Origin: Panacagrimonas sp052389915
GTDB taxonomy: Bacteria; Pseudomonadota; Gammaproteobacteria; Nevskiales; Nevskiaceae
Direction: 5' to 3'
Length of the DNA stretch: 64,000 nucleotides
NCBI GenBank assembly: GCA_052389915.1
Contig: JBQTHL010000031.1
Location: forward strand, 62,001 to 126,000
The notes under the pieces were generated by a model. That model was given only the letters and a program-made list of their open reading frames with translations, had not been told where the DNA came from and did no database searches. This document shows, piece after piece, positions 35,834 through 44,290 of this stretch. The stretch's first letter is position 1; each line of letters opens with the position of its first letter. Position numbers and translations under genes: made by a program.

Positions 35834-37099
35834 TCAGGCTGCTGCGCGTTCCAGCAGCGCGCTAGTTTCGAGAATATGGCCGAGCACGTACTCGGCATCC
35901 TTGCCCACATCGGCAAAGCGGCCGGAGCCCCAGGTGTTCTGCCAGGCCAGGCCCATGAAGTAGACGCCCGGCACGGGCGTGACGCCGCGCCGATGGGCCG
36001 GATGTCCGCGCCCGTTGAAGATCGGAAGATCGACCCAGCCATAGTCCGCGGAAAACCCGATCGCCCACACCACGCTGGTGATACCGGCAGCGACGTAATC
36101 CAATTCGACCGGATCGAACGGCGGCGCCCAAGGCGCCTGGTACGGAGGCTCGACCGGCGCATCGATGCCCCGCTCCTCGATGTATCGGTCCACCAGCACG
36201 CGGATGTTGTTGTAGGACTTATCGGCCTCGTCGAGGCTTTTCGTGAGGTTGGGCTTGAAGGTAAAGCAAGAGCCTTCGACACTCTTGAATAAGCCGTACA
36301 ACTTCATGCCTTCCAGCGCTCGACGGCGCAGATCTATTTCGCGACCGCCATCGCGACCCGTCAGGTAGTGATTGGTCTTCTCGCGCACCGTCGCTTTCTG
36401 CGGGTGCGTCTCGTAAGGGATGTCGTAGTAGCCCGACTCGGTGAGCCAGTCGGTGACTTCGCGCCCGCGATACACCCGCGGCGAACGCGGTGCGCTGCCG
36501 ACGCACAGATGCACTTCGCGTCCGGCGATGTGCAGATCCTCCGCAATCTGACAGCCCGATTGGCCGCTACCAAGGACCAGCGTCGCGCCCGCCGGCATGG
36601 ACTGCGGGTTGCGGTAGTTGGACGAGTGGAGTTGGAGAATGTCCGGCGGTAAGCGATCCGCGCTGCGCGGAATGATGGGCTGCTGGTACACACCGTTGGC
36701 CAGCACCACTTGATCGGCAATGAACTCACCAACGGTGGTGAACAGCTTGAAGCCACCGCTGCCGCATCGTTCGAGACGGTTCACGTTGACGCCTTCGAGC
36801 ACCGGCGGGTCGAAGCTGGCGATGTAGGCATCGAGGTACTGAATGATTTCCTCGCGAAGCATGAAGCCGTGAGGATCGCTGCCGGCGTAGTGAAAGCCGG
36901 GCAGCCGGCACTGCCAGTTGGGCGTGACCAGGCAGAACGAATCCCAGCGCGCCGTGCGCCATTCGTTGAACGTGCGCTTGCGCTCGAAAACCACATGCTC
37001 AATGCCGGCATTCTTCAGATGCCAGCTCATCGACAAGCCGGCTTGGCCGCCCCCGATGACGACGACCGGGACGTACCGCGGAGAGTCAAAGCTATTCAT
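35834..37099 (-). CDS. MSMEG_0569-family flavin-dependent oxidoreductase (Nit1C cluster)
   Basis: 421 residues. FAD-binding Rossmann motif PVVVIGGGQAGLSMSWHL (about 11-28), a flavin-monooxygenase-like region FNEWRTARWDSFCLVTPNWQ, and a second nucleotide-binding motif LVLGSGQSGCQIAEDL (about 170-185) consistent with NAD(P)H binding. It matches the MSMEG_0569 family, the flavoprotein of the conserved Nit1C cluster. The substrate is unknown. It is the last gene of the operon and overlaps the upstream gene by 8 bases. ATG 37099 gives the conserved N-terminus; longer in-frame starts overlap the neighbours. Confidence 0.85.
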   Translation of the reverse strand: MNSFDSPRYVPVVVIGGGQAGLSMSWHLKNAGIEHVVFERKRTFNEWRTARWDSFCLVTPNWQCRLPGFHYAGSDPHGFMLREEIIQYLDAYIASFDPPVLEGVNVNRLERCGSGGFKLFTTVGEFIADQVVLANGVYQQPIIPRSADRLPPDILQLHSSNYRNPQSMPAGATLVLGSGQSGCQIAEDLHIAGREVHLCVGSAPRSPRVYRGREVTDWLTESGYYDIPYETHPQKATVREKTNHYLTGRDGGREIDLRRRALEGMKLYGLFKSVEGSCFTFKPNLTKSLDEADKSYNNIRVLVDRYIEERGIDAPVEPPYQAPWAPPFDPVELDYVAAGITSVVWAIGFSADYGWVDLPIFNGRGHPAHRRGVTPVPGVYFMGLAWQNTWGSGRFADVGKDAEYVLGHILETSALLERAAA

Positions 37100-37379
37100 G
37101 GAACGACTCCACAGTGACCCGCGCACCCGGCGTTTGCGCAAAGCCTGAGGCGATACGCTCGATCTGCTCCAACTGCATGGCCGCGCTGCTGCACGCGTAG
37201 CCGTAGCGCTCGCGCACACGCTCGCTGGCGTGCGCAAGACCGCGACGACTGCGATCGAGAAACTCCGCCAGCGGATACGCCTGCCCGGCCGCAAAAAATT
37301 CCTTGATGTGGGACGAAGGTGAGTAGCAGCTTTGCCGGCTCTCATCGGGCCAGCGCACCTGGAAGTGGATTTCAGGCAT
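37092..37379 (-). CDS. MSMEG_0570-family nitrogen-starvation protein (Nit1C cluster)
   Basis: 95 residues, too small for a familiar enzyme. PEIHFQVRWPDESRQSCYSP, AAGQAYPLAEFLDRSRRGL and RVRERYGYACSSAAMQLEQI match the MSMEG_0570 family described with nitrogen starvation. Function unknown. It overlaps genes on both sides by 8 bases, so expression is coupled with the AIR-synthase-like gene and the flavoprotein. Confidence 0.82.
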   Translation of the reverse strand: MPEIHFQVRWPDESRQSCYSPSSHIKEFFAAGQAYPLAEFLDRSRRGLAHASERVRERYGYACSSAAMQLEQIERIASGFAQTPGARVTVESFHE

Positions 37380-38373
37380 CGACGAGTTCCGCGTTGATGG
37401 GCTCTGGCCTTGCAACCGGCCCGCAGCCAATAAGCGATGAGCGCTCGAAATCCCAGGCCAGCACTTCGTCTGCGCCATGGCGCAGCTTCAACTGACGCTG
37501 CGACTCGCAACGCCCGATGGCGCCACAGCTCAGTCCACGCGCCGCAAAGCGAGCGGTAACTTCGGCCACGTGGGTCGGCAGCACGGCGAGCAGAAATCCG
37601 TAACTCGGAAAGGTATGCAGCAGCCAGCGCTCGACAGGCACACCGGCGGGCCGAGGGACTGCATCGGGCTCAACCACTGCACCAATGCCGGAACACTCCA
37701 GCAGCATGAGCAAGGTGCCGAGTACGCCGGCTTGCGAGATGTCCTTGGCAGCGCGGCACAGACCGGCCTCCGCGATCTGCGGCAGCAGTTCGAGATCCGC
37801 ACGCAGGCGCTTCGCGTCCACGCCGGAACTCGCATCCCAGTTCGAGAATTGCGCGCGATACTGTCCACGTAGATCGACCACCGAGAGCAGCACATCGCCG
37901 GGACGTGCATCGAAGCTGGTCAGCAGCTTGTTGGCACGCCCGAGTATCGCGACCGACAGTTGCTCGCGGTCGCAGCGCGCGTTGGTGTGTCCGCCCACCA
38001 CGGGCACGCCATAGGTGCGCGCGGCCGCGGCCATGCCGTCCAGCAGCATGCGTGCGCGCTCCTCGCCCGGACTCCACAGCGCATCGACCACGGCGATGGG
38101 CCTTCCGCCCATCGCGTAGATGTCGGAGACGTTGACCATCACGCCGCACCAGCCGGCAAACCAGGGTTCGGCCGCGACGAACTCGTTACGGAAACCTTCG
38201 ATGGCCAGCAGCAGCCAACCTTCTCCGTCGGGGATCGCGGCGCAGTCGTCGCCCACGAGAATTGATGCGCTCGCGTCCGCGATGCCCAGCGCGGCGACCG
38301 CGCCTGCGATGTCACGCTTATGCGCAACGCCGCTGCTGTTGCGGAGACGCTGGGATAGCGCTTGCAGATTCAT
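37372..38373 (-). CDS. AIR-synthase-like protein, sll0787 family (Nit1C cluster)
   Basis: 333 residues with the PurM/SelD/HypE-type ATP-binding fold: an N-terminal GDDCAAIPDGEGWLLLAIEG (the metal/ATP Asp pair) and MVNVSDIYAMGGRPIAVVDA, then a C-terminal lobe with AAKDISQAGVLGTLLMLLEC. The family is the sll0787 type of the Nit1C cluster rather than true PurM. It probably activates an amide or carboxylate using ATP; the substrate is unknown. It starts 1 base after the GNAT gene. Confidence 0.85.
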   Translation of the reverse strand: MNLQALSQRLRNSSGVAHKRDIAGAVAALGIADASASILVGDDCAAIPDGEGWLLLAIEGFRNEFVAAEPWFAGWCGVMVNVSDIYAMGGRPIAVVDALWSPGEERARMLLDGMAAAARTYGVPVVGGHTNARCDREQLSVAILGRANKLLTSFDARPGDVLLSVVDLRGQYRAQFSNWDASSGVDAKRLRADLELLPQIAEAGLCRAAKDISQAGVLGTLLMLLECSGIGAVVEPDAVPRPAGVPVERWLLHTFPSYGFLLAVLPTHVAEVTARFAARGLSCGAIGRCESQRQLKLRHGADEVLAWDFERSSLIGCGPVARPEPINAELVDA

Positions 38374-38374
38374 T

Positions 38375-38956
38375 TCAGGCCGCGCGCTTCAAACCGGCAA
38401 CGAACGACTGCTCGCCCGGTTCGCAGCAGGGGTAGTGCTGCAATTGCGCTTCCATTTCCAGATGCGGCCGGCCGCACAGCACCACGGTTGCGCGCGTAGT
38501 CCAGTGCAGGCGCTGGAACAACGCTTCGTTCTGCGCCTGCACGTGCGCGGTGAAGTGCGTTGCGCCCGCAGCGCAGGCCGTGCCTACGGCCATGCGGATC
38601 AGCTCGCTGCCGAGCCAAGCGATTCGGCGCGACCCTGCTTCCACCGCCAGACGTGAACCATGCCAGTGACCCGGACTCAGCTCGTGTATGCGCACCGTGC
38701 CGACCACGTGATCGGGCATGCCCTGCCAGCAGGACATGGCGACGAGATGCGTCGCACTGTCGTCGATAGCATCGCGATCATCCAGCTCGAACAACTTCTG
38801 CTCAGCGCAGAAAACACTGCGCCGCAGAAGCGCCGCCTCGCGAAACTCCCAGGCTTCCGTCGCGCACTTCACGCGAAATTCGTCCGGCACGAATCGATGC
38901 GCGCTGGCCACGCTGGTGGCCGGCACCCAGTCGAGCAAGTGAATATCAGCCGGCAT
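38375..38956 (-). CDS. MSMEG_0567/sll0786-family N-acetyltransferase (Nit1C cluster)
   Basis: 193 residues from ATG 38956, with a GNAT-like fold: HLVAMSCWQGMPDHVVGTVR (beta4 region), GSRLAVEAGSRRIAWLGSEL in the acetyl-CoA position, and ARGATHFTAHV-type strand (here AAGATHFTAHVQAQNEALFQ). The family is confined largely to Nit1C clusters. It overlaps the radical SAM gene by 11 bases. The acceptor is unknown. Confidence 0.83.
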   Translation of the reverse strand: MPADIHLLDWVPATSVASAHRFVPDEFRVKCATEAWEFREAALLRRSVFCAEQKLFELDDRDAIDDSATHLVAMSCWQGMPDHVVGTVRIHELSPGHWHGSRLAVEAGSRRIAWLGSELIRMAVGTACAAGATHFTAHVQAQNEALFQRLHWTTRATVVLCGRPHLEMEAQLQHYPCCEPGEQSFVAGLKRAA

Positions 38957-40103
38957 GCGCGCGCACCGTGGCCGCACCGGTTTCGTAAGAGGCGAGCGAA
39001 GAGCAGGCGCCGCATTTTCCGCAGCCGGCCTTGATGTCGGCGGACTTCAAACCGCCTTCGACGAGCATGCGACCGAGCGGCGCGAGCAGCCCGCGCATGC
39101 GCTGAGCTGACGGTGTCGGGTGATTGGCCAGCGGCGTGCCGCCGACCGCAACGAAGGGCACCACGAAGGGATAGACGCCGAGGCCGATCAGCGTTTCGCT
39201 CATCGCCAGAATCGCTTGGTCGGTGTCGCCGAGACCAGCCAGGATGTATGTGCTGACCTGTCCGCGGCCAAACACCGTGACCGCATCTTCGAAGGCGCGC
39301 AGGTATTCGGGAATCGTCACGCTGGCCTTGCCCGGCATTATGCGCGTGCGCACTTCTTGTGTGACGGCTTCGAGGTGCATGCCCAGCGAGTCGATGCCCG
39401 CGTCGCGCATACGCTGGAACCAGGCCGGATCGTCAGGCGGTTCACACTGGCCTTGTATGGGCAGGCTGAAGTGGTTGCTGAGCGCAGCCTTCACGCCGAA
39501 CGCGCTCTCGCAGAGAATCTCCGCGCCGTGATCGGTGAAGTTGGGCGTGCCCGTGGTCATGACCATGTGCTTGACGCCGTCGAGCAGCACGGCGGCGCGG
39601 GCGACTTCGCCGAGTTGTTCGGGCGTCTTGCGGTTGATGGTGCGGCCTTCTTTCAGAGACTCGCCGATGGCGCAAAACTGGCAGGAAGTGCTGCGACGGC
39701 CGTAACGGATGCAGGTTTGCAGGATGGTCGTGGCGAGCACGTCCGAGCCGTGCAACTGCGCGATCATCGAATACGGCACGCCATCGAAGGTCTGCAACTT
39801 GTAGAAGCGCGGTGAGCGAGGAAATTCGATGCGGCCGATGGCCAATCCGTTGCGCTCCAGGATGCTGACGCCCTTGGCGTCGGGTGATCGTGCGACAAAC
39901 GCCGAAGTCTTTGCGGCATCGCTGTGCACCGGAACCATCACGGTGCGGCCATCGACCGTGACGGCCTTGTGATCAGTAGGTCCGGCGCCGCCCTTGCGCG
40001 CGGGCGCGCCGGCGTTCACGTCTTCAAGGCGCAGACCTTGCGCCTGAATCTCGGTAATGAGATGACGCGCCAGCTCAGTGGAAGACGGCTCGCGAGCGGT
40101 CAT
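38946..40103 (-). CDS. MSMEG_0568-family radical SAM enzyme (Nit1C cluster)
   Basis: 385 residues. Presumed [4Fe-4S] ligands are C131, C141 and C144 in CIRYGRRSTSCQFCAIGE, a C-x9-C-x2-C spacing rather than the common C-x3-C-x2-C; the last two cysteines keep the CxxC of biotin-synthase-like enzymes. Radical SAM features continue with VKHMVMTTGTPNFTDHG and HLEAVTQEVRTRIMPGK. A second cluster CGKCGAC at C361/C364/C367 near the C-terminus may bind an auxiliary Fe-S cluster. It matches the MSMEG_0568 family. Its start overlaps the nitrilase stop by 4 bases. Confidence 0.88.
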   Translation of the reverse strand: MTAREPSSTELARHLITEIQAQGLRLEDVNAGAPARKGGAGPTDHKAVTVDGRTVMVPVHSDAAKTSAFVARSPDAKGVSILERNGLAIGRIEFPRSPRFYKLQTFDGVPYSMIAQLHGSDVLATTILQTCIRYGRRSTSCQFCAIGESLKEGRTINRKTPEQLGEVARAAVLLDGVKHMVMTTGTPNFTDHGAEILCESAFGVKAALSNHFSLPIQGQCEPPDDPAWFQRMRDAGIDSLGMHLEAVTQEVRTRIMPGKASVTIPEYLRAFEDAVTVFGRGQVSTYILAGLGDTDQAILAMSETLIGLGVYPFVVPFVAVGGTPLANHPTPSAQRMRGLLAPLGRMLVEGGLKSADIKAGCGKCGACSSLASYETGAATVRAHAG

Positions 40104-41191
40104 GCGGATTTCTCGATGAGGTCGGCGATGGCCTTCAGGTAAGAACCCTGAGTGGCGTCCAGGGCCTGCGGCCTGCTCAGCAATTGCGAGACCTGCGCGA
40201 AATCTTCGAGATCGCGCGGATCGGCGCGATGCCGGATCGGATCGGCAACCGGCGACGGCGTGGTCCCATGCCGATAGGGCTGCACGCGATCATCGAGGTT
40301 GAGGCTTAGCAACTCCGGTCGCGCGTAATGCCCGACCGAATCCATCATGCGTTTGCGCTTGGTGATGAGCGCGAAATCGAGATCGGCAATGACCATGCCC
40401 TCGCCTTCGCGCAGCGGTTCCGCCAGATGTTTTCCCTCGGGCGAAATGATGGCGGTGTAACAACCGCCGGAAAATGCCTTCTCCAGTTCCGGACTCGGTG
40501 CCTGCGATTTCACCTGCTCAGGCGTGAGCCAAGCGGTGGCATTGACCACGAAACAGCCGGACTCCAGTGCGTGATGACGCATGGTGATTTCCATCTGCTC
40601 GGCGAAGATCGGCCCGACCAGCGAACCCGGAAACTGGCTGCAATGAATCTGCTCGTGCTGCGTCATCAATGCGTAGCGCGCCAGCGGGTTGTAGTGCTCC
40701 CAGCAAGCCAGCGCACCCACCGTGCCGACCGCGGTCTCCACAGTCTTCAGACCGGAGCCATCGCCCATACCCCAGACCATGCGCTCGTGGTAAGTCGGCG
40801 TGATCTTGCGACGCTTGAGCACGAGCGTGCCGTCGGCATCGAAGATCAGTTGTGTGTTGTACAGCGTGCCGTGATCGCGCTCGTTGACGCCCAGCACCAC
40901 GACCATGCCGTGACGCCTGGCCGCGGCAGAAACCGCGTCAGTCATCGGGCCGGGCACTGTCGGCGCGTGCTCGTACAGCTGCAGGTGCAGCGGCCCCATC
41001 GACACGGCGGGCGTGACGAACGAGAAGTACGGGTAGTAGGGCACGACGGTCTCCGGAAAGACCATCAGTTGCACGCCCTGCGCCGCGCCCGATGCAATGG
41101 CATCGAGCACCTTGGCAATCGTGCCGTCGGCGCTGTCCAGCACGGGATTGAGCTGGACAGCGGCGGCGCGAATTTTCCGGTGAGCGCTCAC
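40100..41191 (-). CDS. Nitrilase, Nit1 type
   Basis: 363 residues, normal for nitrilases. Catalytic triad: Glu47 (VFPETVVPYYPYFSF), Lys129 (LKRRKITPTYHERMVWG), Cys163 (LACWEHYNPLARYALMT); the structural Glu136 is also present. Nitrilases hydrolyse nitriles to carboxylic acid and ammonia. This type is the defining member of Nit1C clusters, which have been shown genetically to allow growth on cyanide as nitrogen source in several bacteria, probably through cyanohydrin-like nitriles. It lies 36 bases after the first gene of the operon. Confidence 0.93.
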   Translation of the reverse strand: MSAHRKIRAAAVQLNPVLDSADGTIAKVLDAIASGAAQGVQLMVFPETVVPYYPYFSFVTPAVSMGPLHLQLYEHAPTVPGPMTDAVSAAARRHGMVVVLGVNERDHGTLYNTQLIFDADGTLVLKRRKITPTYHERMVWGMGDGSGLKTVETAVGTVGALACWEHYNPLARYALMTQHEQIHCSQFPGSLVGPIFAEQMEITMRHHALESGCFVVNATAWLTPEQVKSQAPSPELEKAFSGGCYTAIISPEGKHLAEPLREGEGMVIADLDFALITKRKRMMDSVGHYARPELLSLNLDDRVQPYRHGTTPSPVADPIRHRADPRDLEDFAQVSQLLSRPQALDATQGSYLKAIADLIEKSA

Positions 41192-41227
41192 TCGATCAAT
41201 CCGGATGGCCTTCGATCGGACCTTTGA

Positions 41228-41710
41228 TCACACGGTCCACGTATGAATCATGAATGCGTTGTCGTTGCGGTGAAGCAGAATCAGATCGAGCACATCGAGC
41301 GGGTTGATCGGCACGATGCCGGGCAGCAGCGAGTGCTCGCCGTGGCCGTACAGCATCTGCAGCGCAAAGCGGCAGCAGTAGACCTTGCCGCCCTCGCCCA
41401 TGAACGCGCCGAGCTGGCCGCTGAAGTTCTGCGCGCCGGGGAAGGCTTCGTCGCCGATGGTCGGAAAGCCGCGCTGGATGCCCAGGGTCACGCCGGGCCC
41501 GTAGAGCAGGATCGAGGTCTCGAAGCCTTTGCGCTTGAGGCGCTTGGCCTGGAGGATGTTGACCAGGCCGATGGAGCCTTCGAAGGCCACGGTGTGGAAC
41601 GTCACCAGGGCTTTTTCGCCCGGCTTGGCTTTTACGTCTTCGAAGACCTTCTCTTCGTAGTCCACGAAGAAATCGCCTTTCTTGGTTTTGGGGGTCGTCA
41701 CTGCGGGCAT
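41228..41710 (-). CDS. MSMEG_0572/sll0783-family protein (Nit1C cluster)
   Basis: 160 residues. KGDFFVDYEEKVFEDVKAKP, ALVTFHTVAFEGSIGLVNIL and LYGPGVTLGIQRGFPTIGDE match the MSMEG_0572/sll0783 family, which resembles DsrE/sulfur-relay folds. In Synechocystis, sll0783 is induced by nitrogen starvation. ATG 41710 has GGAGAG at good spacing, and a sigma-54-like promoter lies about 55 bases further upstream. It is the first gene of the operon. Confidence 0.87.
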   Translation of the reverse strand: MPAVTTPKTKKGDFFVDYEEKVFEDVKAKPGEKALVTFHTVAFEGSIGLVNILQAKRLKRKGFETSILLYGPGVTLGIQRGFPTIGDEAFPGAQNFSGQLGAFMGEGGKVYCCRFALQMLYGHGEHSLLPGIVPINPLDVLDLILLHRNDNAFMIHTWTV

Positions 41711-42049
41711 CGGTTCTCTCCGGAAATGGGAAAAGCTGGCTAGGGACCACGCGCCTAACAGGCGCAACCGCTGTGCCGCTTGGACGCGTCGCGATGCGAT
41801 CAACTTCCGATCAAGCTGGCTAGCGAATGGATTTGCTCAGTTTTTTGTCCCGCGCGACACGCCATCACACACATGATCGGATGGCACGTCGATCATTCCG
41901 CACCTCTATGCAGGCGCCTCTGCTGCCCGCAAAGGTGCAGGGGCGCGGGCGATGCACCACCTCGGAGCGGCACTGCGCTTGCGTGGTGATCGCCAGGACT
42001 CATCGCGCTTGATCGTGTCGCTTGCGATCAAGCCTTTCGCTGGAGGCGC
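41711..42049. promoter_or_regulatory. Divergent control region of the Nit1C operon and mocR-type gene
   Basis: 339 bases between divergent genes. Contents: a sigma-54-like promoter at 41764-41777 (minus); a direct repeat AAGCTGGCTAG at 41733-41743 and 41813-41823; CGATCAA repeats at 41797-41803 and 41808-41814, spaced one helical turn; and a perfect 9-base dyad GCTTGATCG/CGATCAAGC at 42007-42015 and 42025-42033. The CGATCAAG half-site is shared by the tandem repeat and the dyad, so one regulator, most simply the adjacent MocR protein, could bind both. No gene is seen. Confidence 0.55.
41764..41777 (-). promoter_or_regulatory. Sigma-54-like -24/-12 promoter of the Nit1C operon
   Basis: On the minus strand the bases read GGCACAGCGGTTGC. 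The GG (-24) and GC (-12) are the required 12 bases apart, and GGCAC and TTGC match the consensus TGGCAC-N5-TTGC; the preceding T is C and one other base differs. The predicted transcript would start near 41752, about 40 bases before the first gene. Sigma-54 control fits a nitrogen-scavenging operon. Confidence 0.5.
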
Positions 42050-43450
42050 ATGCCCGAAAACGCAAGACGCTGGAAGCTCGGTCTGGCCGCGAGCGACAAG
42101 CCGGCCTACCTGGCCCTGGCGGACGCTATTGCCGAGGACATTCGTGACGGTCGCCTGAGCGCGCAGGATCGTCTGCCGCCCTTGCGTCGACTGGCTCAGG
42201 AGTTGTCGCTCAACTACACCACCGCGGCGCGCGGTTACAAGGAGGCGCGTGCGCGTGGCCTGATCGAGAGCAACTTCGGCAAGGGCTGCTTCGTGTGCAC
42301 CAGCGCAGCGTCGGTGTCCAACCGCAGCGCGCGCTCGGTGAGCCTCGTCGAGATGACGATGAACCTGCCGCCCGAACCGCAGGACGTGGTGTTGCTGGCG
42401 CGGATGCGGCGCGGCATGGCGCAGGTGCTGGAGCAGTCCGACCTGCCCGGCCTGCTGCGTTACCAGGAGTTCGGCGGCAGCGAAGAGGAACGCGACGCCG
42501 GACGACGCTGGCTCGCGCCCTTGCTGCCCGGTATTTCGGTCGAACGCGTGCTGATCTGCCCCGGGATCCAGAGCGCGCTGGTGGCGCTGTTCAGCACGCT
42601 GGTTCGCCCTGGCGAAGTGATGTGTTGCGAGGACATCACCTATCCCGGCGTCAAAGCCCTGAGCGCACAGTTCGGCATTCGTCTGCACGGCCTGCCGATG
42701 GACGCCGAAGGCATTCTGCCGAAGGACTTCGAGACCGCCTGCAGGCTACACCGACCCAAGGCGCTGTACTGCAATCCGACCTTGCAGAATCCGACCACCA
42801 CGATCTTCTCCGCAGAGCGTCGCAGCACGCTGGTTGCCATCGCACGACAGTACGGCGTGGCGATCGTCGAGGACGACGCCTACGGCCTGCTGCCGCTGAG
42901 CGCGCCGCCCCCGATAGCGCAGCTCGCACCCGAACTCACCTGGTATATCAGCGGGCTGGCCAAGCACCTCGGCGCCGGCCTGCGCATCGCTTATCTGGTG
43001 GCGCCGGACGCGCGCGCCGCCAAGCGCCTGCTCTCGACCCTGCGCGCCACCACCATCATGGCCGCCCCCATGACCATGCTGCTCGCGACGCGCTGGATCA
43101 ACGACGGCAGTGCGGACGTGATGCTCCACGCCATCCGTCGCGAATCGCAGCTACGGCAACAGATGGCGGCTGACATTCTTCCGCGCGGAAGCTTCGTCGG
43201 GAAACCCGAGGCGTTTCATCTGTGGCTGCGACTGCCCCCACCGTGGAACCGCATCGGCTTCACCACGCACCTGCGCCTGCGCGGCGTAGGCGTGGTGGGC
43301 AGCGATGCCTTCGCCGCAACCTCAACGCCGCCCGAGGCAGTGCGAGTCTGCCTGGGCGGCGCCGGGACGCGCCTGGATTGCCGGCACGCGCTCGAACTCA
43401 TCGCCGATGCTTTGGCGCAGCATCCGGAGGTGGCCTCTGCCGCGCTATGA
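42050..43450 (+). CDS. MocR-type regulator (GntR HTH plus aminotransferase-like domain)
   Basis: 466 residues. A GntR winged helix near the N-terminus (LALADAIAEDIRDGRLSAQD, RLPPLRRLAQELSLNYTTAA) is joined to a fold-type I aminotransferase-like domain. The PLP lysine is present: Lys305 in YISGLAKHLGAGLRIAYLV. MocR proteins are regulators that sense PLP-bound amines or amino acids. ATG 42050 has GGAGG upstream. It is divergent from the Nit1C operon, the usual place for its regulator; known Nit1C clusters more often lie next to sigma-54 activators, so this pairing is unusual. Confidence 0.88.
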   Translation: MPENARRWKLGLAASDKPAYLALADAIAEDIRDGRLSAQDRLPPLRRLAQELSLNYTTAARGYKEARARGLIESNFGKGCFVCTSAASVSNRSARSVSLVEMTMNLPPEPQDVVLLARMRRGMAQVLEQSDLPGLLRYQEFGGSEEERDAGRRWLAPLLPGISVERVLICPGIQSALVALFSTLVRPGEVMCCEDITYPGVKALSAQFGIRLHGLPMDAEGILPKDFETACRLHRPKALYCNPTLQNPTTTIFSAERRSTLVAIARQYGVAIVEDDAYGLLPLSAPPPIAQLAPELTWYISGLAKHLGAGLRIAYLVAPDARAAKRLLSTLRATTIMAAPMTMLLATRWINDGSADVMLHAIRRESQLRQQMAADILPRGSFVGKPEAFHLWLRLPPPWNRIGFTTHLRLRGVGVVGSDAFAATSTPPEAVRVCLGGAGTRLDCRHALELIADALAQHPEVASAAL

Positions 43451-43479
43451 GCTGACGCGGTGTGCAAGCGTCTGAAATC

Positions 43480-43950
43480 CCCTATCGCAGGGCGGAAGGC
43501 GGGTTACGCGAGCTTTGCTCGCTGATGGACGTTACGACAAGAATGCCCAGTAGAAAGTAGGCCGGGTCGAAGCGATAGCGAACCCCGGCATCGACGGTCC
43601 ATGCGGAATCTGCTGGGATTCGCTAACGCTTCATCCCAGCCTTACTGGACTATCGCCTCGTAGGGTGCCGATGGAGCCGCGTTGTTTGCGGCGTAATCGC
43701 ACCAGGCGTCGGTACGTTGAGCCGGGATTGGTGCGATTCGGCTATCGCCTCATCAGCACCCTACGCTTACGCGCCCTACGCTCGCTGGAAAGCGGGTCGT
43801 ACATCGAGAGAATCCTCCACCACGCGGAGAAATCCTGGGGCGGGTTAGACGCGTCGTTTGCGGCGTACCCGCCGGCATCGCGAGTCAGGGTGGCGTTGCG
43901 CCGAAAGTGGGTTACGCGACGAAGCTGCTAACCCGCCGTACACGAGCTGG
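43480..43950. repeat. Cluster of dispersed palindromic repeats
   Basis: About 500 bases (43451-43951) between mocR-type gene and the small membrane-protein gene hold no credible gene but at least four hairpin-prone elements. Examples: GCCGGG...CCCCGGC at 43561-43589; GCTGGGAT...ATCCCAGC at 43612-43640; a long imperfect pair 43660-43703 with 43730-43764 (GTAGGGTGC and GCACCCTAC); GGCGGGTTA/GGCGTACCCGCC around 43839-43873; and GTGGGTTACGCG...CTAACCCGCC at 43908-43937. They share the GGGTT...AACCC theme of well-known dispersed intergenic repeats. An open frame at 43665-43931 is derived from these repeats. Confidence 0.75.
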
Positions 43951-43951
43951 C

Positions 43952-44269
43952 TCAGACTTTGTTGAGTGCATACCGCAAGGCCCACAAGAACGTGACCGAC
44001 GAGGCTACAAAGAGGGCAAAGGCTTTTAAGAACCGAAGGTCCATTGCCGTGATGGCCGGTAAAGGCGGACGACCGCCGCTAATGCCGACGGCAGTGAGAA
44101 TGGGCGCAACGCACGCGTACATGATTGGGTAAAGCGCCACCAGAGCAACGCCAACAAAGATGTACGGGTGCTTTTGGGACCGCCAGATGGCGCCAAACAG
44201 AACCACCTCCATTAGTGGCAGCAGCGCCACGATGTAAGGCGCGTTACTCGCGATTACTTGGCTTCCCAT
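43952..44269 (-). CDS. Small predicted membrane protein, unknown function
   Basis: 105 residues with three hydrophobic segments: PYIVALLPLMEVVLFGAIW, YIFVGVALVALYPIMYACVA and LKAFALFVASSVTFLWALRY. Base composition is lower in GC than the flanking nuo genes, suggesting a recent arrival. No family recognised. It is 21 bases downstream of nuoN on the same strand but has no known link to complex I. Confidence 0.55.
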   Translation of the reverse strand: MGSQVIASNAPYIVALLPLMEVVLFGAIWRSQKHPYIFVGVALVALYPIMYACVAPILTAVGISGGRPPLPAITAMDLRFLKAFALFVASSVTFLWALRYALNKV

Positions 44270-44290
44270 GCTTTAAGCCCGGACGCCTGA

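Noticed and set aside
43665..43931. 88-residue open frame on the plus strand
   Set aside because: It lies wholly inside palindromic repeats, is Arg-rich, has no ribosome-binding site and no family resemblance.
43480..43950. CRISPR array
   Set aside because: The repeats are palindromic, of unequal length and irregular spacing, with no regular spacers and no cas genes in the window.
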